Below, piece after piece: positions 1-7,785 of a stretch of 64,000 nt of DNA. The notes under the pieces were generated by a model. That model was not told the origin of the DNA, made no database searches, and saw only the letters and a list, made by a program, of their open reading frames with translations. Numbering within the stretch: position 1 is the first letter of the stretch; each line of letters opens with the position of its first letter. The position numbers and the translations under genes were made by a program. This stretch comes from JAEZHK01 sp040768845. GTDB taxonomy: Bacteria > Bacillota > Clostridia > Christensenellales > Aristaeellaceae. Where the stretch lies: positions 124,001 through 188,000 of the forward strand of contig JAXGME010000003.1 of assembly GCA_040768845.1 (NCBI GenBank), in the 5' to 3' direction.

Positions 1-695
1 CGGGATGAGAATCGAAGTCCCTTGACGTGATCCGTGAGCTTTTGGAGCGCCGGCCCTGCGTCGAGAGGTATATCCCAAGCCTTTTCAAAGTAGGAGGGGT
101 CATCGTCCGCCGCGGCCGACGCGTAATCCGCGTCCGACAGAGAAGACAGCAGCATACGCTGGAACAGCATCCGCTCCAACTTGCCGATACAGGCGCGCTC
201 CGGGACGGCCTCCAGCGTAAAATCGATCTCCCCCCTCAGCCGCTCCATCGCCTTCTGAAAGGCGATGACATCCGGAATGGACAGCTCACGCCCGTTATGG
301 CAGGGGGCATCGTGTGCGCCACGATGCTTCCCGGAGGCGTAGTATCCCTGATATTTATAGACTGTATGTGGATCCCCGGAAGTCAATCCTGCGTGATGGG
401 CCGCGATGGCAACGGCAATGTCGATCCGGACTGATAGAGGTAGCGGCTTGTACAGCAGCACCAGGATGGCACCGGGCATCGCGTGGTCGATGTGACAGGC
501 CCGCTTCAGCAGCACTTCCTGGAACAGGACCCCATATTTCCCGAAGTCGTGCAAAAGCCCAGCCAGATATGCGGTCTCACCCGCGCTGAACTTGTCCGCG
601 TTTTCGCGGGCACGCTGCGCGGTCTCCTTCAGGTGCCTTGCAACAGTCTGCTGTGCACCTCTTGCATTCATTGGACGAGCAAAGTATTCTATCAT
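1..695 (-). CDS. cas3: Cas3 HD nuclease domain (N-terminal part, runs off left edge)
   Basis: The minus strand reads open from an ATG at 695 to base 1 without a stop, giving the first ~231 residues of a Cas3-type protein. Visible HD-phosphohydrolase motifs in order are His21, the LLHDFGK motif (His49-Asp50), DHA around residues 70-72, and the paired histidines of AAHHAGL at 100-101. A later LSDADYAS stretch sits where Cas3 HD domains carry their last metal-binding Asp. Such domains are the metal-dependent nuclease that degrades target DNA in type I CRISPR-Cas interference. Whether a helicase part and other cas genes follow lies outside the window. The ATG is the first after an in-frame TGA, and its ribosome site is weak. 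No CRISPR repeats are visible. Confidence 0.85.
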   Translation of the reverse strand, partial: MIEYFARPMNARGAQQTVARHLKETAQRARENADKFSAGETAYLAGLLHDFGKYGVLFQEVLLKRACHIDHAMPGAILVLLYKPLPLSVRIDIAVAIAAHHAGLTSGDPHTVYKYQGYYASGKHRGAHDAPCHNGRELSIPDVIAFQKAMERLRGEIDFTLEAVPERACIGKLERMLFQRMLLSSLSDADYASAAADDDPSYFEKAWDIPLDAGPALQKLTDHVKGLRFSS

Positions 696-777
696 GCACC
701 GTCACCATCGCCGCCGTAATTCTAATAGTAATAGAAATTGCATGGCTATGATTGTATAATCAGCGTAGCACTGAAGG

Positions 778-953
778 CTAGTGGTTCGTCCACTACAGAA
801 TCTGCGCTTTCGTCGGTTCTTTTCGCCCCCGGCGGTGTCGATCTCCGCTTGACGTAGCGCAGGCGTAGCAGCGCTGCGTCAAGCGGAGACTGACACCGCC
901 GGGCAGGAAAAGATCCAGCCGTAGCGCGGGAATTAGGCTTCGCGGACTACTAG
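778..953. repeat. 176 bp palindromic (MITE-like) element
   Basis: A 33 bp arm at 828-860 is repeated inverted at 871-903 with three mismatches and a 10-base loop. Weaker complementarity continues outward through a TCTTTTC stretch to CTAG at both outer ends (778 and 953). Near the left end TAGTGG/CCACTA forms a second small hairpin. No coding frame is evident. It could be a non-autonomous mobile element or a strong transcription barrier upstream of cas3. I see no clear target duplication, and no second copy in the window. Confidence 0.6.
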
Positions 954-1096
954 AAACCAGTCATCGTAAACATCTATTTAATATTATCACAAGCAGCAGT
1001 AAATTTCAACCCATCTGGAAACTTCCATATGGGTTTCGCTCATTATTGAAACATTATTGACAACACGCGCCGTGCGCCGCCGCGCTTTTAGTCGTA

Positions 1097-1311
1097 TTAG
1101 GCCTGAGCTCCAGAATACGGCTTAATCTTTAGAATGTCGCAGATCGCCTGCTGAATCATCTCTGGGGCAGCTGCATATTTGCCTACCAATTTTTCAGCCC
1201 ATTCAATAAGCGTGATAAATCGATTCCCAGCACAGCAGAAAGGGCAAGAACCTGCTCATCTGATGGCTCTTCATTTTCTGTCCCTAAAATTATTATTGAC
1301 AATTCAACCAT
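1097..1311 (-). pseudogene. Possible frameshifted remnant of an unknown small gene
   Basis: Two adjacent minus-strand frames each look weakly coding. An ATG at 1311 opens 43 codons. A frame change then leads into a stretch ending with KIKPYSGAQA and a TAA at 1097-1099. Joined by one frameshift they would give a ~70-residue protein. I do not recognise a family. The upstream part overlaps the -35/-10 promoter of the tetR gene on the other strand, so this may equally be non-coding spacer. Confidence 0.25.
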
Positions 1312-1324
1312 GAAACAGTATACT
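1296..1324 (+). promoter_or_regulatory. Consensus sigma-70 promoter of first tetR
   Basis: TTGACA at 1296-1301 and TATACT at 1319-1324 are separated by 17 bp, an almost perfect housekeeping promoter reading into the TetR gene. Confidence 0.85.
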
Positions 1325-1344
1325 GATAGTATAGCTATCGATAG
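1325..1344. promoter_or_regulatory. Operator-like palindromes at the tetR start site
   Basis: Immediately after the -10 box, GATAG-N5-CTATC (1325-1339) overlaps the perfect palindrome CTATCGATAG (1335-1344). The position over the transcription start is typical of TetR autoregulation; binding itself is inferred. Confidence 0.5.
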
Positions 1345-1373
1345 TGCTACTTTCTAAGAGGAGACGTGAGCAT

Positions 1374-1997
1374 ATGTCCAAGCCGGATACAAGCATTGAC
1401 CCGCGCATTTTAGAATCCGCAAAGGCAGAGTTTCTTGCATATGGATATGAAAAAGCTTCGACTAATGCCATATGCAAAAATGCCGGTGTAACCTCTGGCG
1501 CGTTATATAAACGATATGCAGGAAAAGACGAATTGTTTTGTGCATTGGTTTCTTCGGTTGCCGACCAGTTTAAGCAAATGCTCAAGGGCATTAATGAGGA
1601 TTTCCACAACCTGCCGGAGAATGAAAAAAACAAAGCCGCTTTCGCGCCCAAGCCCCAAACAAACGGCTATGTAGACTTTATTGATTTTGTCTACGATCAT
1701 TTTGATGTATTTAAACTGCTAATTGAGTGTTCCCAAGGTTCCTCCTATGAGTCCTATCTGCATGAGTTGGTGGATATCCTATCAGAAGCTATCCTGCGAT
1801 TTATGAAAGACACGGGCCGCGAAGCGGTAATCATGGGGAAAAAAGTAACGCCGGAAATCATCCATATTTTAATCACCTCACACTTGAACGGACTGTTTGA
1901 ACCAGTAGTTCACAATATGAGCCGTAAGGATGCCCGTACCTATGCGGAGCAACTTCAGTATTTTTTTAATGCTGGATGGGCTGATATACTAAGCTAA
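1374..1997 (+). CDS. TetR/AcrR family regulator of ABC exporter locus 1
   Basis: A 207-residue protein with an N-terminal TetR helix-turn-helix over about residues 10-50, seen in AKAEFLAYGYEKAS and VTSGALYKRYAGKDELF. The helical ligand-binding part that follows is not family-diagnostic. The ATG at 1374 is chosen because AGGAG at 1359-1363 lies 10 bases ahead; an in-frame GTG at 1344 would overlap the operator-like palindrome. It precedes two ABC exporter genes on the same strand and resembles the TetR of the second locus at 21198-21860 in size, HTH and neighbourhood. It is therefore probably a local repressor that responds to an exported compound. The gene is less GC-rich than the core chromosome. 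Confidence 0.85.
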   Translation: MSKPDTSIDPRILESAKAEFLAYGYEKASTNAICKNAGVTSGALYKRYAGKDELFCALVSSVADQFKQMLKGINEDFHNLPENEKNKAAFAPKPQTNGYVDFIDFVYDHFDVFKLLIECSQGSSYESYLHELVDILSEAILRFMKDTGREAVIMGKKVTPEIIHILITSHLNGLFEPVVHNMSRKDARTYAEQLQYFFNAGWADILS

Positions 1998-2035
1998 AAT
2001 AAATGCCTCTTTTGGCGTTTGTTTTTTAACGCACT

Positions 2036-2056
2036 AGTTAGACTATACTAACTAAC
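2036..2056. promoter_or_regulatory. TetR operator candidate upstream of ABC exporter locus 1
   Basis: GTTAGACTATACTAAC at 2037-2052 is an inverted repeat (GTTAG/CTAAC) followed by another TAAC, 24 bp before the first ABC gene. A near-identical sequence sits in the same place before the second exporter locus (21134-21149), which supports a shared TetR operator. Confidence 0.65.
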
Positions 2057-2079
2057 ATCCTAAACAGAAAGGTCGAGAC

Positions 2080-2255
2080 ATGATGAAACAAGAAAGCGTA
2101 TTCTCCCGCTTATTCGGCTATATGGGAAACTTTAAGATAACAATGATTCTTTCTGCCATTATGGCGGGCATTGCAGCGGTTGTCAATTTAAGTGCCTTTG
2201 TGTGCGTTTACAAGGTTGCAAAGGAAATTGTACAGTCTATGGGCGTCTTTTCCAA
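2080..2255 (+). pseudogene. ABC exporter subunit 1 of locus 1, N-terminal fragment
   Basis: The first 58 codons of a half-size ABC exporter, starting at ATG 2080 with an AAAGG ribosome site. It contains the first membrane helix (residues ~17-40) and part of the second transmembrane segment. The frame is broken at 2256 by an IS256-family element that duplicated TTTTCCAA (2248-2255 and 5215-5222). The gene resumes at 5223 and again at 10116. Joining the three pieces while dropping one copy of each target duplication gives an uninterrupted 596-codon frame. The fragment alone would read a few codons into the insertion and stop, so it is not expected to be functional. Confidence 0.9.
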
Positions 2256-2316
2256 GAGGCTGTATAGCGAACCGTGTAAATGGCAATAATCTCCAAATAA
2301 AGAAGGAGATGTTGAC

Positions 2317-3252
2317 ATGAGCGAGCGAGAGAAGGAACTGGTGGGATTACTGGCGGAAGAGTGCAAAGACATGAGGGATGTGCAGGCACTGCTGAAGTCG
2401 CTGTTTCAGGGAACGATCCAGGCGATGCTGGAAGGGGAGATGGACGAGCACCTGGGGTACGAAAAGCACAGCAACCAGGGCGATCGAAGTGGAAACAGCC
2501 GAAACGGGTACGGGAAAAAGACGGTGAAATCGGAATACGGGGAACTGGAGATCAGCGTACCGCGGGATCGGAACGGGAGCTTTGAACCGCAGGTAATCGA
2601 GAAGCGGCAAACAAAGACGGAGGATCTGGAGAGCCGCGTGATCGGGATGTACGCGAAGGGGATGAGCAATCGGGACATCGAAGATCATCTGCGGGACATC
2701 TATGGAGTGGAGGCATCCGCGAGTCTGATCAGCCGGATCACGGACAAGGTCATGCCACAGGTAGCGGAATGGCAGGCCAGAGGGCTGGACGCGGTGTACC
2801 CGATCGTGTTCCTGGATGGGATCGTGTTCAAGGTAAGGAAGGATGGGCGGGTGATCAACAAATGTGTATACTCAGTGCTGGGGATCAACCTGGAGGGGAA
2901 GAAAGAGATCCTGGGGATCTGGATGTCGGAAAACGAGAGTGCGAGTTTCTGGACGACGGTATGCAATGAGCTGAAAAACCGCGGGGTAAAGGACATTCTG
3001 ATTGCCTGCCGGGACAATCTGAGCGGGTTTTCGGAGGCGATCTCGACGGTGTTTCCCCGGACGGAACAGCAGCTGTGCGTGATTCACCAGATCAGAAACT
3101 CTACAAAGTTTGTGCCATACAAAGACCTCAAAGCCGTGATGGCGGACTTAAAGAAGGTATATGGCGCGCCGACGCTGGAGGACGCGGAATACCAGCTTGA
3201 GCATTTTCGGGAGGTTTGGGGGGAGTGTCCCCGCGAGTGTGTAAATGGATAA
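2317..3252 (+). pseudogene. IS256-family transposase, copy A, truncated by copy B
   Basis: The reading frame is identical to the intact 405-residue transposase through residue 302. It then runs ten codons into the inverted right end of copy B and stops after 311 residues. It retains the first two catalytic aspartates (D167, D233) but loses the catalytic glutamate (E340) carried by the separated 3' part at 4712-5002. It cannot be an active DDE transposase. A dominant-negative role on the intact copies is possible in principle but is only a guess. Confidence 0.9.
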
Positions 3253-4711
3253 TCTCATGGGGCCAAGATCATACTAAAACCGCTTTTACTCGTGCGCAGG
3301 ATAGGGCCACGTTGGAGAACGACCCGAGCGTCGCACGAGGTTTGGCGGGGCGGCGAGGGGGAACTCGTCGCCTTCTTGCCGCCCCGGAAAACCAAAGCGG
3401 AAAACTCCGGGGCGGCGGGGCAGCGCCCCGCATTACCCAATCTGGCGGATGTCCAGACGGTCGGGGAAGAACATCATCAGCTGTCCCATTATAACACCCC
3501 AATCGCGCACCGGCATCGTCCATTTTTTGGTAATCTCTTGGATCGACAGATAGATCGATTTGCGGATCGAATCGTCGGTCGGATAGACGGACTTGGTCTT
3601 GGTGAACTTGCGAAGCATCCGGTGGAATCCCTCCACTGCGTTGGTCGTGTAGATCAGCCTGCGGACCTCCTGGGGGTATTTGAAGTACGTAGACAGCTCC
3701 GCCCAGTTCGCGTCCCAGGACTTGAGGATTTGCGGGTATTTCGTTCCCCAAACCTCCCGAAAATGCTCAAGCTGGTATTCCGCGTCCTCCAGCGTCGGCG
3801 CGCCATATACCTTCTTTAAGTCCGCCATCACGGCTTTGAGGTCTTTGTATGGCACAAACTTTGTAGAGTTTCTGATCTGGTGAATCACGCACAGCTGCTG
3901 TTCCGTCCGGGGAAACACCGTCGAGATCGCCTCCGAAAACCCGCTCAGATTGTCCCGGCAGGCAATCAGAATGTCCTTTACCCCGCGGTTTTTCAGCTCA
4001 TTGCATACCGTCGTCCAGAAACTCGCACTCTCGTTTTCCGACATCCAGATCCCCAGGATCTCTTTCTTCCCCTCCAGGTTGATCCCCAGCACTGAGTATA
4101 CACATTTGTTGATCACCCGCCCATCCTTCCTTACCTTGAACACGATCCCATCCAGGAACACGATCGGGTACACCGCGTCCAGCCCTCTGGCCTGCCATTC
4201 CGCTACCTGTGGCATGACCTTGTCCGTGATCCGGCTGATCAGACTCGCGGATGCCTCCACTCCATAGATGTCCCGCAGATGATCTTCGATGTCCCGATTG
4301 CTCATCCCCTTCGCGTACATCCCGATCACGCGGCTCTCCAGATCCTCCGTCTTTGTTTGCCGCTTCTCGATTACCTGCGGTTCAAAGCTCCCGTTCCGAT
4401 CCCGCGGTACGCTGATCTCCAGTTCCCCGTATTCCGATTTCACCGTCTTTTTCCCGTACCCGTTTCGGCTGTTTCCACTTCGATCGCCCTGGTTGCTGTG
4501 CTTTTCGTACCCCAGGTGCTCGTCCATCTCCCCTTCCAGCATCGCCTGGATCGTTCCCTGAAACAGCGACTTCAGCAGTGCCTGCACATCCCTCATGTCT
4601 TTGCACTCTTCCGCCAGTAATCCCACCAGTTCCTTCTCTCGCTCGCTCATGTCAACATCTCCTTCTTTATTTGGAGATTATTGCCATTTACACGGTTCGC
4701 TATACAGCCTC
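3221..4711 (-). mobile_element. IS256-family element, copy B (complete, 1491 bp)
   Basis: A full 1491 bp copy in minus orientation, the same length as copies C and D, with both ends intact and an intact transposase. It lies inside copy A. Unlike the other copies it has no 8 bp target duplication: the left flank is GAGGTTTGGG and the right flank AAGTCCTGGG. About 23 bp of copy A are lost at the site. The result is a large inverted repeat of IS sequence. Confidence 0.92.
3433..4650 (-). CDS. IS256-family transposase (copy B)
   Basis: A 405-residue mutator-type DDE transposase, identical in translation to copies C and D. The catalytic triad is visible as D167 (FLDGI), D233 (ACRDN) and E340 (NAVEG), the usual IS256 arrangement, with the CxxH-like segment LCVIHQIRN between the second D and the E. 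The start ATG lies 7 bases after an AGGAG site that is paired in a short hairpin with an upstream ATCTCC. It is expected to catalyse excision and insertion of the 1491 bp element. Confidence 0.95.
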   Translation of the reverse strand: MSEREKELVGLLAEECKDMRDVQALLKSLFQGTIQAMLEGEMDEHLGYEKHSNQGDRSGNSRNGYGKKTVKSEYGELEISVPRDRNGSFEPQVIEKRQTKTEDLESRVIGMYAKGMSNRDIEDHLRDIYGVEASASLISRITDKVMPQVAEWQARGLDAVYPIVFLDGIVFKVRKDGRVINKCVYSVLGINLEGKKEILGIWMSENESASFWTTVCNELKNRGVKDILIACRDNLSGFSEAISTVFPRTEQQLCVIHQIRNSTKFVPYKDLKAVMADLKKVYGAPTLEDAEYQLEHFREVWGTKYPQILKSWDANWAELSTYFKYPQEVRRLIYTTNAVEGFHRMLRKFTKTKSVYPTDDSIRKSIYLSIQEITKKWTMPVRDWGVIMGQLMMFFPDRLDIRQIG

Positions 4712-5002
4712 AAGTCCTGGGACGCGAACTGGGCGGAGCTGTCTACGTACTTCAAATACCCCCAGGAGGTCCGCAGGCTGATCTACACGACCAACGCAGT
4801 GGAGGGATTCCACCGGATGCTTCGCAAGTTCACCAAGACCAAGTCCGTCTATCCGACCGACGATTCGATCCGCAAATCGATCTATCTGTCGATCCAAGAG
4901 ATTACCAAAAAATGGACGATGCCGGTGCGCGATTGGGGTGTTATAATGGGACAGCTGATGATGTTCTTCCCCGACCGTCTGGACATCCGCCAGATTGGGT
5001 AA
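4712..5002 (+). pseudogene. IS256-family transposase, copy A, 3' remnant
   Basis: The last ~96 codons of the copy A transposase, from the SWDANW segment through the catalytic E (NAVEG) to the IRQIG C-terminus, separated from its N-terminal part by copy B. It has no start of its own in a natural context and should be inert. Confidence 0.9.
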
Positions 5003-5222
5003 TGCGGGGCGCTGCCCCGCCGCCCCGGAGTTTTCCGCTTTGGTTTTCCGGGGCGGCAAGAAGGCGACGAGTTCCCCCTCGCCGCCCCGCCAAACCTCGT
5101 GCGACGCTCGGGTCGTTCTCCAACGTGGCCCTATCCTGCGCACGAGTAAAAGCGGTTTTAGTATGATCTTGGCCCCATGAGATTATCCATTTACACACTC
5201 GCGGGGACACTCCCTTTTCCAA

Positions 5223-5819
5223 ATTAAATCAGGCTTATCTGGTGGAACTCGGCTGGCAGGCGGTATTTCTAATTTCCATGTCTTTCGGCCTATATGGAAT
5301 GGCACTGCTTTTCTCCCATATCACAGCCTACAATACAGTAGCGAGACTTCGCATTAAGCTGATAAACCACACCGGGGCACTGCCGCTCGGGTACCATTCT
5401 GTAAACCCAAGCGGGAAACAAAGAAAAATTATTGAAAAGAACACGGACAATCTGGAAACGCTTATTGCACACCAAATTCCGGATTTTGTTCAATCGCTTG
5501 TCCTTCCTGTTGCTTTTCTGATTTTTATGTTTACGTATGATTGGCGCCTGTCAATTATATGTCTGATTCCCATTTTAATCGGCTTTGGAATCCTTGCGAA
5601 TATGCTCAAAGGAGCAAGCGAGGGCCTTGCAAAGCAGTATCAAAAATCAGCGGAGGATATCAGCAATGCCGCAACTGAGTATGTCCGGGGAATTTCCGTT
5701 GTAAAGGTTTTCGGGCAGACGGCGAACTCCTTCCGCCGCTATAAAACGGCTGTAAAGGAATACAGCGATTATGTTATTAAATATGCGCTATCCATGGAGA
5801 ATAGCGACAGTGCATATAA
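5223..5819 (+). pseudogene. ABC exporter subunit 1 of locus 1, middle fragment
   Basis: This piece carries the rest of the membrane domain up to the fourth or fifth helix. The coupling segment VEYVRGISVVKxFGQT-like (TEYVRGISVVKVFGQ here) is also found in the homologous exporter at 19275-21104. It runs in frame from the end of the IS256 target duplication (5222) to the IS21 target duplication GCATATAA (5812-5819). An internal ATG could start a 198-residue product ending shortly inside IS21, but it lacks the ATPase domain. Confidence 0.9.
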
Positions 5820-5918
5820 TGTGTTTTCGGTAAAATAGGGAACGAGCAAAAGGGCGCCAAAAAGTGAGCAGCGGCGAGTGGCAATGAAAAGAGCCATTGT
5901 CAGCACCCCGAAGATGCG

Positions 5919-5950
5919 CTACCCTTAGTTTGCAAGGACTAAGGAGGTAG
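5919..5950 (+). promoter_or_regulatory. Hairpin covering the istA ribosome-binding site
   Basis: CTACCCTTAGT (5919-5929) can pair with ACTAAGGAGGTAG (5938-5950), with a two-base bulge. The AAGGAGG site at 5941-5947 would be buried. Such a fold would keep translation of the transposase low, especially on transcripts entering from outside; this role is inferred. Confidence 0.6.
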
Positions 5951-5957
5951 CAGAAAG

Positions 5958-7457
5958 GTGCTAAGAATGGCTCAGATACAGTATATCAAAGACCAGTACG
6001 AAAATGAAGAGGTCAGTTTGCGCGAGATTTCTCGCAAGACGGGGCACAGCTTCGAGACGGTACGAAAATACGCCTACCAGGAGGACTGGCGTGAAGATCG
6101 GCTGCCGGATGTCGAGCCCAAGAGTTATCCGGTGCTGGAAGATTATATCCCCATCATCGACCAGTGGCTGGAAGCGGACCGCAAAGTGCCCAGAAAGCAG
6201 CGCCACACATCGAAGCGGATCTATGACCGGCTGCGGGAGGAGCATGGCTTTGCGGGCAGCTATTCCAGCGTGAAGCGGTATGTGCGGAAAAAGAAGTACG
6301 TCGTAAGGGCAAAGGAGAGCGGGTATCTTCCGCTGGCACATCCGCTGGGCAGCGGGCAGGTAGACTTCGGAGAGGCGCTGGGGTATGACGCGTCCGGACG
6401 GGAAATCCGTTTCTACGCGTTGACGATTTCCTTTCCCAACTCAAACAAGGGGTTCACGCAGGCATTTCCGTCGCAGAATCAGGAGTGTCTGCTGGAAGGA
6501 ATGAAGCGCATCTTTGAGCAGATTGGAGGCGTTCCGCCGCTGCTGCGCTTTGACAATATGTCCACGGCGGTCGTCCGGATTCAGCAGGACGGCGAACGCG
6601 TTCTGACAGATGGTTTCAGGAGGTTTATGCTCCACTACCGTTTTCAGGCGGAGTTCTGCAATCCGGCCTCCGGAAACGAGAAGGGCAACGTTGAAAACAA
6701 GGTCGGGTATAGCCGGCGCAATGCCTTTGTCCCGGTGCCCACCATTCCCTCGTTCGACGAGTTCAACGAAAAGCTCTGGGCATGGTGCGAGAAGGACGCC
6801 CAGCGGCCACACTACAGGCACAATATCCCCATTCAGGAGCTCTGGAAGGAGGATGAGAAACGGCTGCTGAAGCTTCCCGAGTACCCGTACACCGTGTTCC
6901 GTTATGCCGCGCTTACCGTGAGCAAGACCGGATTTGCGGCAATTGACACCAACAGGTATGGGCTTTCGCCGCTGCTTTGCGGACAGACGGTGCAGGCGAA
7001 GATCTTCTACGACCACGTGGAGTTCTTCCATGACCACAAGCCGGTTGGAACATACCGCCGCAGTTACAGGGAGGGTGAGGAGGTCTATGACTGGACGCAG
7101 TATGTGACCACGCTTTGCAGGAAGCCCGGCGCGATTGAGCACACGCGATTCTTTCGACAAATGCCGGAGCAATGGCAGTCCTATCTGTCGCGCACGCAGG
7201 GAAAAGAACGCAAAAGCGCCTTGCGGTTGCTCAAGGAGATCGTGGACGACGGGAACGCTTTTCTCTGCGACGACGCCCTGGAACTCGCCGCCTCCAATGG
7301 ACGGACGGACGCGGACAGCCTGCGCCAGTGCTACTACATGATTGCCAAGAAAGAGTATCGTCCCGATCCGCTGAAGCTCAGTTCCGGCCCCATGCTCAAC
7401 TACGATCCCAGCCTCACCGCCTACGACAGTCTGACGGGAGGTGGAGCGCGTGTCTGA
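5958..7457 (+). CDS. istA: IS21-family transposase IstA
   Basis: A 499-residue IS21 transposase. It has an N-terminal helix-turn-helix (residues ~15-40, SLREISRKTGHSFETVRKYA) and a second DNA-binding region to ~110. An RNase-H fold integrase core follows, with DDE residues in QVDFGEA, RFDNMS and GNEKGNVENK, then a C-terminal beta domain. GTG 5958 is preferred as start because AAGGAGG lies 10 bases upstream; an ATG at 5967 is the alternative. It overlaps istB by a few bases. The frame is intact, but its partner istB is broken in this copy, so the element can move only if IstB is supplied from elsewhere. Confidence 0.95.
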   Translation: MLRMAQIQYIKDQYENEEVSLREISRKTGHSFETVRKYAYQEDWREDRLPDVEPKSYPVLEDYIPIIDQWLEADRKVPRKQRHTSKRIYDRLREEHGFAGSYSSVKRYVRKKKYVVRAKESGYLPLAHPLGSGQVDFGEALGYDASGREIRFYALTISFPNSNKGFTQAFPSQNQECLLEGMKRIFEQIGGVPPLLRFDNMSTAVVRIQQDGERVLTDGFRRFMLHYRFQAEFCNPASGNEKGNVENKVGYSRRNAFVPVPTIPSFDEFNEKLWAWCEKDAQRPHYRHNIPIQELWKEDEKRLLKLPEYPYTVFRYAALTVSKTGFAAIDTNRYGLSPLLCGQTVQAKIFYDHVEFFHDHKPVGTYRRSYREGEEVYDWTQYVTTLCRKPGAIEHTRFFRQMPEQWQSYLSRTQGKERKSALRLLKEIVDDGNAFLCDDALELAASNGRTDADSLRQCYYMIAKKEYRPDPLKLSSGPMLNYDPSLTAYDSLTGGGARV

Positions 7458-7724
7458 CCGGATTGAGCAGATGATGCGGCAAGTGAAGCTTGGCGGCATG
7501 GCAAAGGGCTGGCGGTCTGTCGACTGCGAGAACGCGGAGCAGTATGTGACGGATCTTCTCAAGCTGGAATTGCAGGAGCGAGAGGCAAACCGCATGAACC
7601 GCATGGTGAAAATCGCCGGATTCCGTGTGCTGAAAACGCTGGACGACTTCGTGTGGAACGCCGCTATTGAACTGCCCGCCGGACTGACGCGGGAATCCAT
7701 GACTGACCTTCGCTTTCTGGCGCC
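7450..7724 (+). pseudogene. istB: IstB ATPase, 5' fragment (split by IS256 copy C)
   Basis: The start is GTG 7450, with GGAGG eight bases ahead and an overlap with the istA stop (translational coupling). The first ~91 residues hold the N-terminal helical domain of IstB. The frame is cut at the CTGGCGCC target duplication (7717-7724) and continues at 9224. Joined, the gene encodes 244 residues, normal for IstB. Confidence 0.92.
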
Positions 7725-7757
7725 GAGGCTGTATAGCGAACCGTGTAAATGGCAATA

Positions 7758-7779
7758 ATCTCCAAATAAAGAAGGAGAT
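7758..7779 (+). promoter_or_regulatory. Hairpin covering the IS256 transposase ribosome site (all copies)
   Basis: ATCTCC (7758-7763) can pair with GGAGAT (7774-7779), which contains the AGGAG ribosome site of the transposase. The same sequence is present in copies A, B and D. It resembles the RBS-sequestering hairpin of the IS21 istA gene in this window. Confidence 0.5.
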
Positions 7780-7785
7780 GTTGAC

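Larger units (their letters stand above)
2256..5214 (+). mobile_element. IS256-family element, copy A (interrupted by copy B)
   Basis: The outer ends match the complete copies: left end GAGGCTGTATAG, right end GGGACACTCCC, with imperfect terminal inverted repeats around GTGTAAATGG. The 8 bp TTTTCCAA duplication flanks it exactly. Copy A lies on the plus strand as 2256-3220 and 4712-5214. A second copy in inverse orientation (3221-4711) sits between these halves. Comparison with copy C shows about 23 bp of copy A missing at the junction (up to four bases are ambiguous because CCTC is shared). No target duplication surrounds copy B. Confidence 0.92.

Noticed and set aside
27..719. Plus-strand ORFs at the left edge
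   Set aside because: They lie antisense to the clear Cas3 HD domain on the minus strand and show no family motifs.
696..1295. CRISPR array next to cas3
   Set aside because: The only repeat structure is a single long palindrome; there are no regularly spaced direct repeats.
3269..3751. Long alternative frames over the IS256 copies, repeated at each copy
   Set aside because: They are shadows of the transposase gene and its structured 3' region; their repetition only reflects the repeated element.
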